Assembly (NCBI RefSeq): GCF_002865645.1
Contig: NW_020194517.1
Location: forward strand, 186,001 to 250,000
Direction: 5' to 3'
DNA: 64,000 nt
Source of the DNA: Hyaloscypha bicolor E
Taxonomy: Eukaryota > Ascomycota > Leotiomycetes > Helotiales > Hyaloscyphaceae
Within the stretch, counting starts at the first letter, position 1; every line of letters begins with the position of its first letter. Shown here in pieces: positions 11,240 through 22,339 of this stretch. The notes below the pieces were generated by a model, which was not told the DNA's origin, ran no database searches, and saw only the letters and a program-made list of their open reading frames with translations. Position numbers and translations under genes: made by a program.

Positions 11240-12342
11240 TCACATCAACTCCTTAATTCCGTACGCCTTGATAGCAGTTCCGCTCCAAATCATAATCTGC
11301 TCCGCCTGACTCAAGCTAGCCAAATCACAGAACCTAGCCACTACTTGCCTCCATTTCTTCCAGGCATCGTCAACTCCGATAGTACACACTGGCCAGTCCG
11401 AGCCGAACATGATTCTGAAGGGCCCAAATGTAGCCAGAATGACCACAAGATATGGCTGAAGAGCCAGGAATATATCGTCTGCTGATGAAGCTTTGAGTTT
11501 ATCTGGCATCTCAGAGAAACATCCACTCAGTTTCATATAGGTCTTGCTGCATTTGCTGAGTCTGAACATTGCTGTTCTCCACGCAACAAATTTTGGATCT
11601 GTCTGATTGTATACCGAAAGGTCCGGCTTGCAAAGATGGTCTGCAGGAATATCAGTAGTCGGAAATGAGATTCAAGGCAGAACGAATACTCACTGATTAT
11701 GAATGTCACCTTGTCCTCCTCATCCACACCCTCATGAGCCTTCTCAATCATCTCCACCGCTTCCTCCAACTGCCACTTCCCACCTCTATGCTGATCCACC
11801 CCAAGATCAAATACGAACCCCTTCTTTCCTAACCACTTCAATCCCTCAATAAACCCATCCTGCAGCATCGCCCCCTTCGGTTTATCTTGCACCAGGTACC
11901 TAAATCCCCTAATCTTCCCAAAGCTATCCTTAGCATGCTTCTCCACCCCCTTAACATAGCGCTCCAATACCTCCGCACCGCTTGGCACAGGAGCCCAAGG
12001 AACAATCGCCAAGCACTGTTTCTTCTGTTCTGAGGTATGTCCTTCCCCGTCTTTCGGCGTACCAAGGGCAATTCTCTTCAGCCAGTCAACTTCCATCAAG
12101 GGAAATTCCCAGCCGGACCCATCCTCGAGCCCTGTAACGAGATCATGCTTGCGGTCTGTCTCGAGGAATATAAAGCCTTCGAGGGAGGGAGGAGAGCCAG
12201 TGGCTGCGGCATATTCTTCGAGTGAGTGTTGGCTGTGCAAAGGATTGGAGGGTTTGCACCACGCGAGGGTTTCGATTTCCGATGCGGGGTAGAGATGGAT
12301 GTGGGAGTCGATGATGGGGTAGTCTGCTGATTCTTCTGCCAT
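11240..12342 (-). CDS. Amidohydrolase-2 family lactonase-like enzyme
   Basis: Two exons, 12342-11694 and 11640-11240, encode 349 residues. The 53-bp intron has gtgagt...ctgcag. It is a metal-dependent TIM-barrel hydrolase of the amidohydrolase-2 family, the group that contains fungal L-rhamnono-gamma-lactonase-like enzymes. The metal-site HxH is at H14 and H16 (IIDSHIHLYP). A mid-protein His follows in IINHLCKPDL at the splice site, and the C-terminal metal Asp is in MFGSDWPV. No signal peptide is seen, so it is probably cytosolic. It lies 616 bp upstream of the DHDPS-type aldolase on the same strand. Lactonase plus keto-acid aldolase is the logic of the L-rhamnose or L-galacturonate style pathways, but no dehydrogenase or dehydratase is visible here, so the substrate is open. 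Confidence 0.87.
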
Positions 12343-12753
12343 GCTGCTGAGTGATGAAGTTCGGTGCTCCTTTGGCCTTATACTCTCATATGTATATTAC
12401 TTGACAGTGAAAGTCTCGAGGATGAAGGTTGTTGATGGATGGTGTGAAGATCGCAAAGGTCCGGGGAAAGTCTTCGCCGACTTCTATCCTGAAACTCCAA
12501 TCAACCCCACCTTCCGCATTGGGACTCGAGACATTCACCTCCTCGAGACGTCACAAAATATGTCTCTTCAGGAACTCGGATTTCTCTCTTCATTTCATTC
12601 ATTAATCTCAATTACATCCAGAATCCGTCAAAATACCAGATCCTTATGACTCAACGGGCATCGAATATTACAACATTCCCCCTTCACGTTCATAAGTGGG
12701 GTTAAGAAGCCGATCAAAGTCGTTTACTGTTCATCTAACCCTTCCAGCAAAAA
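12343..12753. other. Intergenic amidohydrolase/pseudogene
   Basis: This is a divergent region of about 410 bp upstream of the amidohydrolase. It may include the lost promoter of the decayed gene that follows. No other feature is seen. Confidence 0.45.
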
Positions 12754-13894
12754 AAGGCAGCTTTGATTCTAACATGCTACGCTGGACACATTAACGAGAC
12801 TCTAAGCTTTGCTTCTGGGGCTCTGAAAGACTACCGTGTAATTGCTGTAGCCATGCACGGGAATGGGGAGGCTTCAGCACCTTCCATTGATCCCGATTTC
12901 CCGTCAGATTACTCCTTGATGATCAGACTGTCTAAATTCTCAGTATCAGTTGATCACGGAGCAGTTGGGGTATCAAAAGTTTGGATGCTGTTATTGGATA
13001 TAGTATGGGTGGTTTTGGTGTTTTTGATAGGCTTATTATTGGGCTGTGATGCAAGGTTCTGGGTCTGAGCCATCTGTGAAAAATGTCGTTCCCATCTGTG
13101 GAAGTGCCAAGACATCTGGGCATAACAAGCCAATATGAATTTGCAACAGATAAAGGGGGCCTTCATGGGATTTGATAGCTTCGTGCTGATAATCGTTTAG
13201 ATTACGCATTTCTTGGAGGACCAATAGCTGCCCGACAACGAGCTCTGATAACCATGGTGGGAAGGGCAAAGAACACGGAGTGGCGGCCACACAAGGCATG
13301 CGTGCTTTTGGACGAACTTATTGTGCATGGCTTACATCTGGATGTTTTTGAGGCGAAACTTCATTTCTATATTTTTGACTGTCTCATGCTTGCCCCTGGG
13401 GACAATGTGTCCCGCTCTCCCAGAACAGTCTCCATCGAGCAATCGCTGACCCCTTGAAAAAGCCCGAATGGTTTAGGCAATATATACGGAAGAAGATAGG
13501 CGCCAAGACTCTTATAATTGGATACACCCTCCGACAGGGGAGTCGGAATTCGAACTTTTGGACGCAGGACATCCATGCGATGGGCAGAATGTGGCAAGCC
13601 AGTGATGTTGGAGTACTTGCTGCAAACGGTTATTACAAAACGGCGTTAGAATGGGTCACCGCGAGGGTTATGGTGATGCCCAACCAAACGGATCAGTATT
13701 TCGTAGTGTATGACGGAGAACCCGAAGCGAAGAATCTGAAAAATGGGAAGTTCAACCCAACTCCGACTATCAGGGGGCACATTGGAGGAGGAGGGGCCAA
13801 TAAAGTCGATACTAAGTAGGTGGACGGAGAAACATCTAAGTTCTTAAGTGAAGGAGTTTTGGGAGAGGTTGGAAGGCTTCAGATAGATGAATGA
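12754..13894 (+). pseudogene. Decayed homoserine-acetyltransferase-family alpha/beta hydrolase
   Basis: Pieces of one alpha/beta hydrolase of the homoserine O-acetyltransferase family lie in order but in different frames, separated by stops. They are: SFASGALKDY and AVAMHGNGEASAPS (about 12757-12915); NSQYQLITEQLG (12932-12970); SLDAVIGYSMGGFGVF with the nucleophile elbow GYSMGG (12972-13049); VKNVVPICGSAKTSGHN (13076-13135); then a longer open piece from about 13455 with MGRMWQASDVG, VMPNQTDQYF and RGHIGGGGANKVDTK. At 13817 a TAG replaces the Trp codon expected after DTK, and the frame continues to a natural-looking end at 13894. I count at least two frameshifts and several stops. Introns cannot explain all of them, because adjacent motifs a few bases apart are in different frames. 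Confidence 0.82.
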
Positions 13895-15954
13895 CGGACG
13901 ATGGATGAAGAGGTATCTCAATCCTTGGCGGGTGTGTCTTATTATGGATAGTTTCCTATCTTTAACCTCAAAGCAATTGAAAAGAAATTGAACTGCTTTC
14001 AAGTTGAGCGCAGGAATATCTCAGGTGCTCCGGTACATTCAAATGTCGGCAGTAGAATCTCGCCCAACTTTTAGTACATTCCGATTTCCCAGCCAATGAA
14101 GTAAGTGTAAAGCGGATTCAAGACCGGAAATTTGGGACAGTGGTGGCCAACAAGATCATCGATTTGTGATTTTGAAAACTTTTCGGAAGTCGGATGAAGT
14201 CGGATAGTGTCCCACTCTTCCACTGTTGGAGATACCTGAGGATTCCTGAGTCATGAAATCGGGTTGGATTCCATTCGCTTGAACGGACACTTTCGCAGAA
14301 TCTTTCTCTGAGCCGACGCATGATTACGTCATATTGCCTTGGAGATGTGACTCCAGCAGCGACTAATACGCGCCAGGCAAGGACGGACTTTGAAGCTTAC
14401 CTTAAAATCATTTTTAACATGTGAAGTAGCACAAGCACTGGTACGAAAGTTAAAATCCTATAGCTCATGTGTCAAAGATATTAAAGTTCTGAAAGAAAAA
14501 CGCGGCCGAGCTGTAAAATGTGCAAAGCAGATAGAAATAGACTGAATCCATATGATTCAAGCTACTGTGCACACGCTTGACGAAGCTGCATCCGTTGCTG
14601 ATGGCTAAGAGTTCGAAAGATGGCCGACGTGACTATGATCCAGGGTAACACGCCGAGATGGACGTCTGCGGTCATATTTAATCCCTCACATCGATATTTT
14701 TGACAGCGAGACCCTCTCACCGTGTGTACTGTAATGACGATTGTCAATGTGCTTGCCCCTGGCACATGCAAGTAAATTGATATCCTTTCCCCTGGGGTTG
14801 GCCATCCTCGTGCAACTGATCGGCACTGCCCCAGATCGCTAAGTCTGACTATCGGTGAGCCCTGAGTTCTGCTTCTCGGCCAATGCTTCTTCCTAAAGCA
14901 GGTATTTTCACTGCGAGGCGGGACAGGAACATGACCAGGTCGTTGAGTCAGGCGGCTGAGGGCAGGAGGCGACGGTTGTTATCCATTGGCTAGAAAATGC
15001 CGGCTAAGCGAGGCCAAAAAATGGAAACCAGCGCCGGTCCCAGCCCCAATCCAACCTCTAACCTCGTTTTGCTCAACGGTGGATGCCATGACTCTCATCC
15101 TTTAACCCAGCTCCAATTGAAGGCCACCGTTGCTTCATACTGTAGTACTGTACACGCCGGCGGGTCCTCGTACAACTCGTACCATCTCCCACTCTACCCA
15201 TCCCCTATTCGAGAAAAGATGCGGCGGCTTAGCTAACCACCTCGTCAACATGAAGCACGCCTCTCCCGGTTGCCCCTGTCGGACGAGCCCCGGATGTCCT
15301 GCAGCACTGCGTCATATCCCGAGACAAAATGGTTGCAAGCCTTCTCCCGGAATGATTCCTTGAAGCAGATCTATCCATTTGCATTGCTGACAACAGGTTG
15401 TTGACTTATCATTTGCCCATGTGCAAAAGCCCTTTCCATAGGATCCCGAGCATTGTTCCGCAGCTAGAAAACTTCATGAAATATTGAAGTTGGCCTGCAC
15501 AATCCCACCTCGATCTTCAAAATGTGGGCCTTGTTCCGTCGATTTTCTCACCACCAAGATGCACCCGCTCCGTCTAGTTGTTCCTGGAGAAGAGTGGAAT
15601 TATGGGTCCTGTTCACACCTCTCTTCGAGCAAGTGCGAACAACAGCTGAGGTGACCGATTCAACAAACTAGAGCGAGGTAGGAACGCTTTGCCATCACAT
15701 CTTCTCCAGATCCATATATGGCTCCACTGGTACCCGTGATCCTTTCCTTCTAAGTTTGCTGCGCAATTCCGCTTGGTACCGATCTTACTCCAGGCCCAAT
15801 CCCTCTTGTTTGACTGCAGCTTTCCTTCCCAAGCAATTTCTGGGTCAGACAGCGCTGTTTCAGACGAACGAAGTTAACGACGGAAGACCCACTGTCTCCA
15901 GAGGCTCCACGTTTGTAACCCGACTCACGGCGAGTAGACGTATATCTTCCCACG
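13895..15954. other. Gene-poor 2-kb intergenic region
   Basis: This stretch has only short shadow frames, with nothing recognisable on either strand. Just before the HAD gene, a frame open from 15756 to 16142 begins with an Arg/Ser-rich, acid-free stretch that looks like a mitochondrial presequence. It might be an unrecognised 5' exon of the next gene, but I could not find a start codon and splice pair that join it. Confidence 0.4.
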
Positions 15955-17562
15955 ATGGCGCCGTCGAATCTGTTACATCCGCCTCGGGGCAAGAGACCTG
16001 GATTTCGACGTCTCTCATCCATGACTGCCACAGAGAGAGATATCAAAGAAGGAGGCCCTGTTGTTATTACACCCGAAAGAATGATGGCTCAAAGATCACA
16101 ATCTCAGCATGGCGGCTTTGCTGCCTCGCTGGAGACTGCTAGAAATGAGTTGGCGCAAATCGACCTTGAAGAGGAGGCTATGATCTCTCCGACGTCAAGC
16201 TCTCCCGAGACACCAGGCACACCTGCCTCTCCTCTCACTCCGGCAGACCCCCCAACAGCTGATTCCTTTGCCTTTGCCTTCGATATCGATGGAGTTTTGA
16301 TTCGAGGAGGAAGACCCATTCCCGAAGCCATCGAGGCGATGAAAGTGCTGAATGGTGGAAATGAATATGGGATGAAGGTGTCAGTCCACCGAGACACCAC
16401 TTTCGAAGGATCTTGCTCACACAAATAGTCCTTATATCTTCCTCACCAACGGGGGAGGTAAGACAGAAGCAGAACGCTGCATCGATCTCTCGCGTCAACT
16501 CGACATCGAGGTCTCTCCCGCTCAATTCATCTGCGGTCACACTCCCATGCGAGAGATGGTTGCGAAATACGAAACCGTGCTAGTCGTTGGCGGAGAAGGA
16601 GAGAAGTGTAGACAAGTCGCTGAGGGCTATGGCTTCCGAGATGTTGTCACTCCGGGTGATATCATCAAGGATAATGAGGCTACTACGCCATTCCGCAAGT
16701 TGACGGACGAGGAGCGAGCCAACTCGAGAAAGAGAAACCATGGCGAAACCAAGATCGGAGCAATCTTGTAAGTATTGCCAAGACTAAACCCCCCACCTGA
16801 CCCCCACTCCCCCTTTTGCCCCTTCCTGCCGACCCCGCCTTTCGGTAACCACAGCACTGACTTCCGTCCAGTGTTTTCGCTGATAGCCGTGACTGGGCTG
16901 GTGATATTCAAATTATTCTCGACCTTGCCATGTCAAAGGGAGGTTACATTGGTACATTGTCCGAGACTTTCGACGAAGGTCCACCCATTTACTTTTCACA
17001 CAACGACATCGTTTGGTCCGCAGCTCATGACAACGTGCGTCTCGGCATGGGCGCTCTGCGGAAGATGGTCGAGATGCTTTTCAAAGATCTCACCAAAGGC
17101 AAGGAGCTCGAGACTATTGCCTTCGGAAAGCCACAAATTGGCACATTTGAATTCGCCACGAGATTATTACAGCAGTGGCGAAAGGATGAATACCGTATCA
17201 ACAGACCCCCTGAGACTGTCTACTTCGTTGGTGACACTCCTGAGAGTGATATCCGAGGTACCAACCAGTTCAATGATAAATCAAAGAACGAGTGGTACTC
17301 TATCCTCGTCAAGACGGGTGTCTACCAAGATGGCACCGAGCCCGCGTATCCGCCCAAGATTACCGTTGACACTGTCCTTGATGCAGTGCAACACGGTATG
17401 AAGCGCGAATTCAGCAAGAAGATGCAAAAGGCCACCGGTGGCATGCCAGACGGCCTGGGGCTCAAGCACTTGCCACTCAACGGAGAAACCAAGGTTGGGA
17501 CGAAGACTCCCATCTTGGAAATCAGCGAGCCCTCGTCCGAAGTTGGCACGCCAGGCTTATGA
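15955..17562 (+). CDS. HAD-superfamily IIA hydrolase, CECR5/YKR070W type
   Basis: Exons are 15955-16379, 16429-16767 and 16872-17562, giving 484 residues. The intron ends (gtcagt...atag, gtaagt...ccag) keep frame and restore KVPYIFLTNGGGKTEAE and GAIFVFADSRDWAGD. The HAD nucleophile motif is FAFDIDGVLIRGG (D110, D112). Motif II is the Thr of LTNGGG, and the C-terminal acidic motif is YFVGDTPESDIRGTNQ. The family is represented by yeast YKR070W and human HDHD5, mitochondrial proteins of unclear substrate. The first 22 residues (MAPSNLLHPPRGKRPGFRRL) are basic and acid-free, consistent with mitochondrial import. An additional upstream exon is possible (see the preceding region). The middle of the N-terminal tail is Ser/Pro-rich and probably disordered. 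Confidence 0.93.
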
Positions 17563-20168
17563 TCAAACGCAGTCGGGAGGAGCACATGCAGGGTTGAGCA
17601 GAACAAGAAACAGATTGATTTTTCCTTGCGTTACGAGGTTATCGCAACCACGAAGAATACCTCGGAACACATTTCGGACCGCGAGGGTGAGCTTAGACTA
17701 TGGATCAACAGGGCGATCATAGGTTCTAGATATGGCGTTTTTTATTTCCATACATGGTATTTCGGACGGAAAAGTTGCTAGAATATGGAATCTTATCAAT
17801 GGTTCCATCACTTCTCTGTGTCGTGGCCGGTTGTCACGTGGGCTGAATCCGGCTTCCGTGCTGCCTGTCTTGTTCTGGTTCATATGAAGTCGTTCCTTCC
17901 CCCATCCACCTATAGAGGAGACCGGTTTGTCATCGCCTACCTCCTACGCCATTTTGCATCGGTATCCTTCATCGGATTATGGTTATCTCCTGCACCTCTT
18001 CTCTCAAGGGTCCCAGCCTCTACTCCTACAGTATTTCCTTGTTACCGTTCCTCCCAATTTTTAACTTTAGTCTCGGTGAAATTCTATGACATGCTGCAAC
18101 TTTCTTGTCTTATTTATAAGGCGAACTTTCGATCATGTTAAAGAGATTATTTTTACCCGACTATCCTCTGGTCACCAAGCTTCAATGTACTGAAAGCTTT
18201 GGACAAATGAGGTGATCTTCGAATGTAGAAAGCGACCACCAGAGTCAGGATGACATTCTATGTGGGATGAAACCTCTACCTTGACCTGTCAATCCTCAAC
18301 GTGTCGAATCGACTCTGGGAGCCTTCGCTGATGTTAGTACTCATCGAATATCGGCACTCGAAATATGGTTTGAAGTCCGGAAGCTCGATGGAGATTCTGC
18401 TCCGCTAAAGGTTCTTGGCTTAACGCGAATTCCTGTCCTCCAGGATCTGACAACGTCCCTCGCGGTCAAAGCATCTCATCCTGACACCTTTCGAAGCTAT
18501 TATGCGCTCAAGTTCCTGTTTCTCTTCACACCATCGGACTGGAAGTTCCTCAATTACACCATCTAAACTTCCCGTTTGTCGTCTCGGCCCGCAGGTAGCT
18601 CTAGACCCTGCAAGCCGCCATGCACCAATTTGGGCGGTTAAGGTTAATGCACCTGCACAACGGTATCACAAAATCCTTTCGCGATCCACATGGAAAAGAT
18701 GCCAACACAAGACACACTTCGAAGATATCTTGCCCTCTCACATTCCACAGCATTCACTCCACTGCTCTGACCATGGCCCGTCGCTCCTGACAAATCCGTC
18801 ACAAGGCCGCCGCAACCGCTGTGCAACGATGCAGCTCCAGGTAGCTGCAGCTCCGTATCTGCAGTAGTATGGCAACCTTCACAAGTGTACATTTCAGCAA
18901 TATAATGGACCCGAGAGGGTGCTGACTGCTTGGCCCGGGGGAACTTGCTTCTGCAGCCGCACCAAGAGTGTGCTGACAGGTCTTCAAGGCCCCCAATTCG
19001 ACCCAACTTTCAACTGTACTTAACTATCGATTCTGGCTCAATGCTTGAGTGTCCATGGTGGATCAAGCCATCTCGCCAGGTACGCCCTGGACTTCGTCCC
19101 TCGAGACCGGATGCGCGTCCACCAGCAAGCAAGCTTTTGGCATGTCTTCCGGTGGTCGACCAGTCGCTGTGTCTGCCGCTCAATATGCACATCATCACGA
19201 CTGACATCTGTCACCGTGCCCCATGGCGACACGGTTCGAAGATTTCAGTGGCGGCCGCATCCGCTTCCGGGAATGGCAGATTGTCAGGTTGAGCAACTCT
19301 CGGACTCGGGCTTTCTTCTTCGTCGGGAATCGTGATGGGGTCGTGAAGGGGGTTCTCTCGGGGGAGTTCAATGTCACAATCGATCTCCAGATCAGCCACC
19401 AGGATGCCGGGCAAGAACACGGCTCTGATTGGGCGGATATTTGCTGGCGGTGCATCTTGGCGAGGGGGGCGCTCCTAGCGAGAGGGAGCTGGGAGGGGAA
19501 GGGGGCGCGCTGAGTGGCGGGGCCGCGCAGGGGAGCAGGAGAGAGCAGGAGAGCAGGGTTCGAAGCGCTGAGGGACCAAAGCACTCTAGCGTCCGCTCAC
19601 CTGCGTACCTGTAGGCGCCGGGACTTGCAGGTCTCCAGTGCGAGGACTCGCAGCAAGCCAGCTGCATCCGCCAATCATCCAATGACTATCCGCAAAGAGC
19701 CCGTCCTGCCTTGTCACCGAGTGTGCTTGCTTGTGTGCTGCCCCTCACCACCACTCGCGGCGTAGTGCAGAGCTGGCAACCGCCGCTGGTGGGCCGCCCA
19801 CGCTGGCCCCCCATAAAGGGAATCTGGATCCCCAGTTGGCATTCCTTTCTCTCCTCTCCAGCAAGCAGTCAATCCATCCAAGAGCTAGTTCCCTATCCTC
19901 CCGTCGTCCCTCTTCGTCGTCTTCGTCTTTTTGTTTTTGTTTACTCCGTCCCTGAGCAGTGCTCATAATATCATACTTCGTATATTCTATCTAATCCACC
20001 GTCAAGTTGCTGGCCAACTTCACCGTCATTAATTTAATCCCCCATCAAACGTCAGAAATCCATCCGGCAGAACCGAATACTCCCAAGAACTAGCTCTTCT
20101 TGCTCATCAAATTGATTTCGTTAAAAAACATCCCCTCCGACAAGTGCATTCATTAACTGCCCCGAACA
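17563..20168. other. Long upstream region of esdC
   Basis: These 2.6 kb lack a convincing gene. From about 19430 to 19560 the plus strand is G/GA-rich. A 13-bp inverted repeat GTGGGCCGCCCAC lies near 19790, followed by a CATAAAGG TATA-like box near 19812 and a pyrimidine-rich leader before the start. This looks like a long regulated promoter and 5' UTR for esdC. Confidence 0.45.
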
Positions 20169-21056
20169 ATGGCCTCCGTTCAACTCTCCTTCGCTTTGCG
20201 CACCTCCTCCGGCGTCAAGACCGTCCATCTCCTCGGGTCTTGGGATAACTACGCCGGACAGCTTCCTCTTTCAAAGGACAAATCTTCGTCCAAGTCTGGT
20301 TCGTGGAAAGGGACATTCCGATTCCAAGGATCGACCCTCGAGCCGGGCCAACGATACTGGTATTACTACATCATTGACGGCTACCATGTATCGCATGACC
20401 CGGGCCAGTCTTCCACCACCGAACCGACCACTGGACGCATCTTGAACATTCTTGATGTCCCAGCCGAGAAGACCTACAAATCCTCTTCCAGCCATTCCAA
20501 ATCTAGCTCATCCAGAGACAAGCACTCGTCCAAGTCATCTCACTCATCCAAGCACTCATCGTCCAGCTCGAGGCGAGCCTCCCGCCGCGACAGCAATCTG
20601 ACCGTCGATATCCCGAAAGGCCGTCCACTATCTATGTCCGAGATCAAGTCGCCCAAGCCAATCACACCCCATGCGACCAAGTACATTCTCACGACAGATT
20701 ACAGCGCCCCGACGGTCGAGGAACTCACCTCACGCTTCAGCACCACCACCATTGACGAGAACTACGTCTACGACAGTTCCATGTCGCCACCGTCATCCGT
20801 CGGCTCCAGTCTCTCGAGCCGCTCGGACAGCGACTCACCCAGCTCCGCAAGTTCTCTCAGCGACTACAGCACGCCTGGCTCCGGCAGCGAATGTAGATGT
20901 GAGCGCTACGGCATCACACGCGGAGGGGATCGGGTGAAGCTCGACTGCGGCGGTTCTCGATGCGGCTACAGCGACGACGACAGTTCCTCTTGCTCGTCCG
21001 AGGACGAGTACGAGTATCATAGTTCACGACGCAATGGCCTGGTAGTGAGACGATGA
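20169..21056 (+). CDS. esdC: EsdC-like protein with AMPK-beta-type glycogen-binding domain
   Basis: This is a single-exon ORF of 295 residues. Residues 1-100 form a CBM48/AMPK-beta glycogen-binding-like domain: VQLSFALRTSSGVKTVHLLG, SWDNYAGQLPLSKD, WKGTFRFQG, PGQRYWYYYIIDGYHVSHDP. The remainder is Ser-rich and low complexity, including an SSSHSKSSSSRDKHSSKSS tract, then a Cys/Gly patch CRCERYGITRGGDRVKLDCG near the end. The Aspergillus nidulans homologue EsdC is needed for early sexual development, and this family is often labelled GTP-binding in databases although no G motifs are visible here. A long, gene-free upstream region fits a developmentally regulated promoter (inference). Confidence 0.88.
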   Translation: MASVQLSFALRTSSGVKTVHLLGSWDNYAGQLPLSKDKSSSKSGSWKGTFRFQGSTLEPGQRYWYYYIIDGYHVSHDPGQSSTTEPTTGRILNILDVPAEKTYKSSSSHSKSSSSRDKHSSKSSHSSKHSSSSSRRASRRDSNLTVDIPKGRPLSMSEIKSPKPITPHATKYILTTDYSAPTVEELTSRFSTTTIDENYVYDSSMSPPSSVGSSLSSRSDSDSPSSASSLSDYSTPGSGSECRCERYGITRGGDRVKLDCGGSRCGYSDDDSSSCSSEDEYEYHSSRRNGLVVRR

Positions 21057-22117
21057 TAGATTTTACTTATTTTTTGGAAGGGAGAGAGGAAGGAAGAAGC
21101 GAAGCACATAACGCCGTCCATTCATTACGGCCAGTTCCCTGTTTGCAACCAACCCCACACGCGCGTCCAGTTAGCTGGTCTCTCTGCACCGTGTGACACA
21201 CCAAAGCCGAATCCGCGGCCCGCGGTCACGTTTGTTGTGACTACGCGATTTCGTTGTATTTTTTCAACACCATGTACGGGATCCCGAGCAATGGGACTCC
21301 GTCCAGCATGACGGGGAAGGGACGAAGACTGCAATGGCAGTTTTGAGGTCAATGGAGACACGTGCAGGGAGGCACGCAGTGTCTACCGTGAAGTGTGGTC
21401 TCGGGTGAAAATCCGAGCTAGCCATGCAAAAGTTCTAGCGCAGATGGTCAACTTTCATGCGCTCTAGACATCAAGATAGATAGATGACAATTGAATCTAC
21501 TCTATGCAGACATAGCTCTTTCAAATTGTGACAAATGCACTTGATAATACTTTCGGCCCAATGTCGCTTCCCCTTTTCTCCTCGCTTATGCCCGAAGTCC
21601 ACATTCACTTCTTGAAAATGCCTCGAACTCCTTCACTTTACACTTCGAATGAAGTGCACCACTGTGAAACACAAAGAGACTTGGTACAATTAAGAAGGTA
21701 TGGTGCAATGAAGGTGAGCTGGTATAATGAACAGGGCCAAGCACTTCATTTGGTACAGCTGGTACTATCAGGGAAACTTTGGTATATTCAACAAAATCTA
21801 GTACAATCAAGAGGGCCTAGTTCTCCGACGCAGCTAGGAAGTTATCTTGCTTAAATGTCAAAAACTCTCCTCGTGATTCACGAGCCATGAACGAGCTCAG
21901 AGCCAGAGAAATCTACGAAGACGGGTTTGGAGCACAGACCGCAAATGACAAGTATTTAAAGCACGAAAGATTCTCAGCACTGCATTTCCCCCCTTAAAAT
22001 CAACACAGCTGAACTGAACCGAACAACACCGCGATATAGGTAATAAGATCATATAGTACTCCAAGCTTGTCAAAGAAACTTTTCTACCAGCTACATTTCT
22101 CAACAAAAAACAACAAA
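21057..22117. other. Intergenic esdC to micro-ORF region
   Basis: This region holds the esdC 3' end, a degenerate 19-bp tandem repeat array (listed separately) and, from about 21960, an A/C-rich leader ending CAACAAAATGG that looks like a 5' UTR for the first micro-ORF. Confidence 0.5.
21644..21817. repeat. Degenerate 19-bp tandem repeat, array A
   Basis: About nine copies of a 19-20-bp unit with consensus TGGTACAATGAAGAGG plus three variable bases. Clear unit starts are at 21663, 21682, 21701, 21720, 21760, 21780 and 21799, with exact 19-bp spacing for the first four. Copies differ by several bases each, so the array is old or under relaxed constraint. The same consensus recurs at 26975-27069. 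Confidence 0.75.
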
Positions 22118-22213
22118 ATGGTCTTGGTCTGCCGAAACGGGGTCATCAATTGTGTATTATGTGCCGAAGGAAGTGGCTGCCCGGAATATCGCTGGCGCGC
22201 AAAGCCCGCTTAA
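22118..22213 (+). CDS. Cys-rich micro-ORF 1 (31 residues)
   Basis: The ATG lies in a good context (CAACAAAATGG) after an A-rich leader. The product is 31 residues: VCRNGVINCVLCAEGSGCPE is its core, with four Cys spaced as in a small metal-binding knuckle, and it ends RWRAKPA. There is no known family that I recognise. Duplication of this unit immediately downstream, with the Cys pattern kept, is the main reason to think it is, or was, translated. It may instead be an upstream ORF of the longer ORF at 22297-22644. Confidence 0.45.
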   Translation: MVLVCRNGVINCVLCAEGSGCPEYRWRAKPA

Positions 22214-22255
22214 CCAGAACAAAACGGAGAGGAAGCCTCTACAGCAAAAATTAAG

Positions 22256-22339
22256 ATGGTCTGCATCTGCCGGACCAGTCGCGTGAACTGCGTTCCATGT
22301 ATGGAAGGGGGCAGCTGCCCAGATACTGCCGGCGCGTGA
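22256..22339 (+). CDS. Cys-rich micro-ORF 2 (27 residues)
   Basis: This is the second copy of the duplicated unit. It keeps the pattern C..R....NC..C.EG..CP but ends early because of a single-base difference from copy 1. It overlaps the start of the 115-residue ORF at 22297 in another frame. The Cys-rich part and the longer tail may once have formed a single protein. Confidence 0.4.
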   Translation: MVCICRTSRVNCVPCMEGGSCPDTAGA

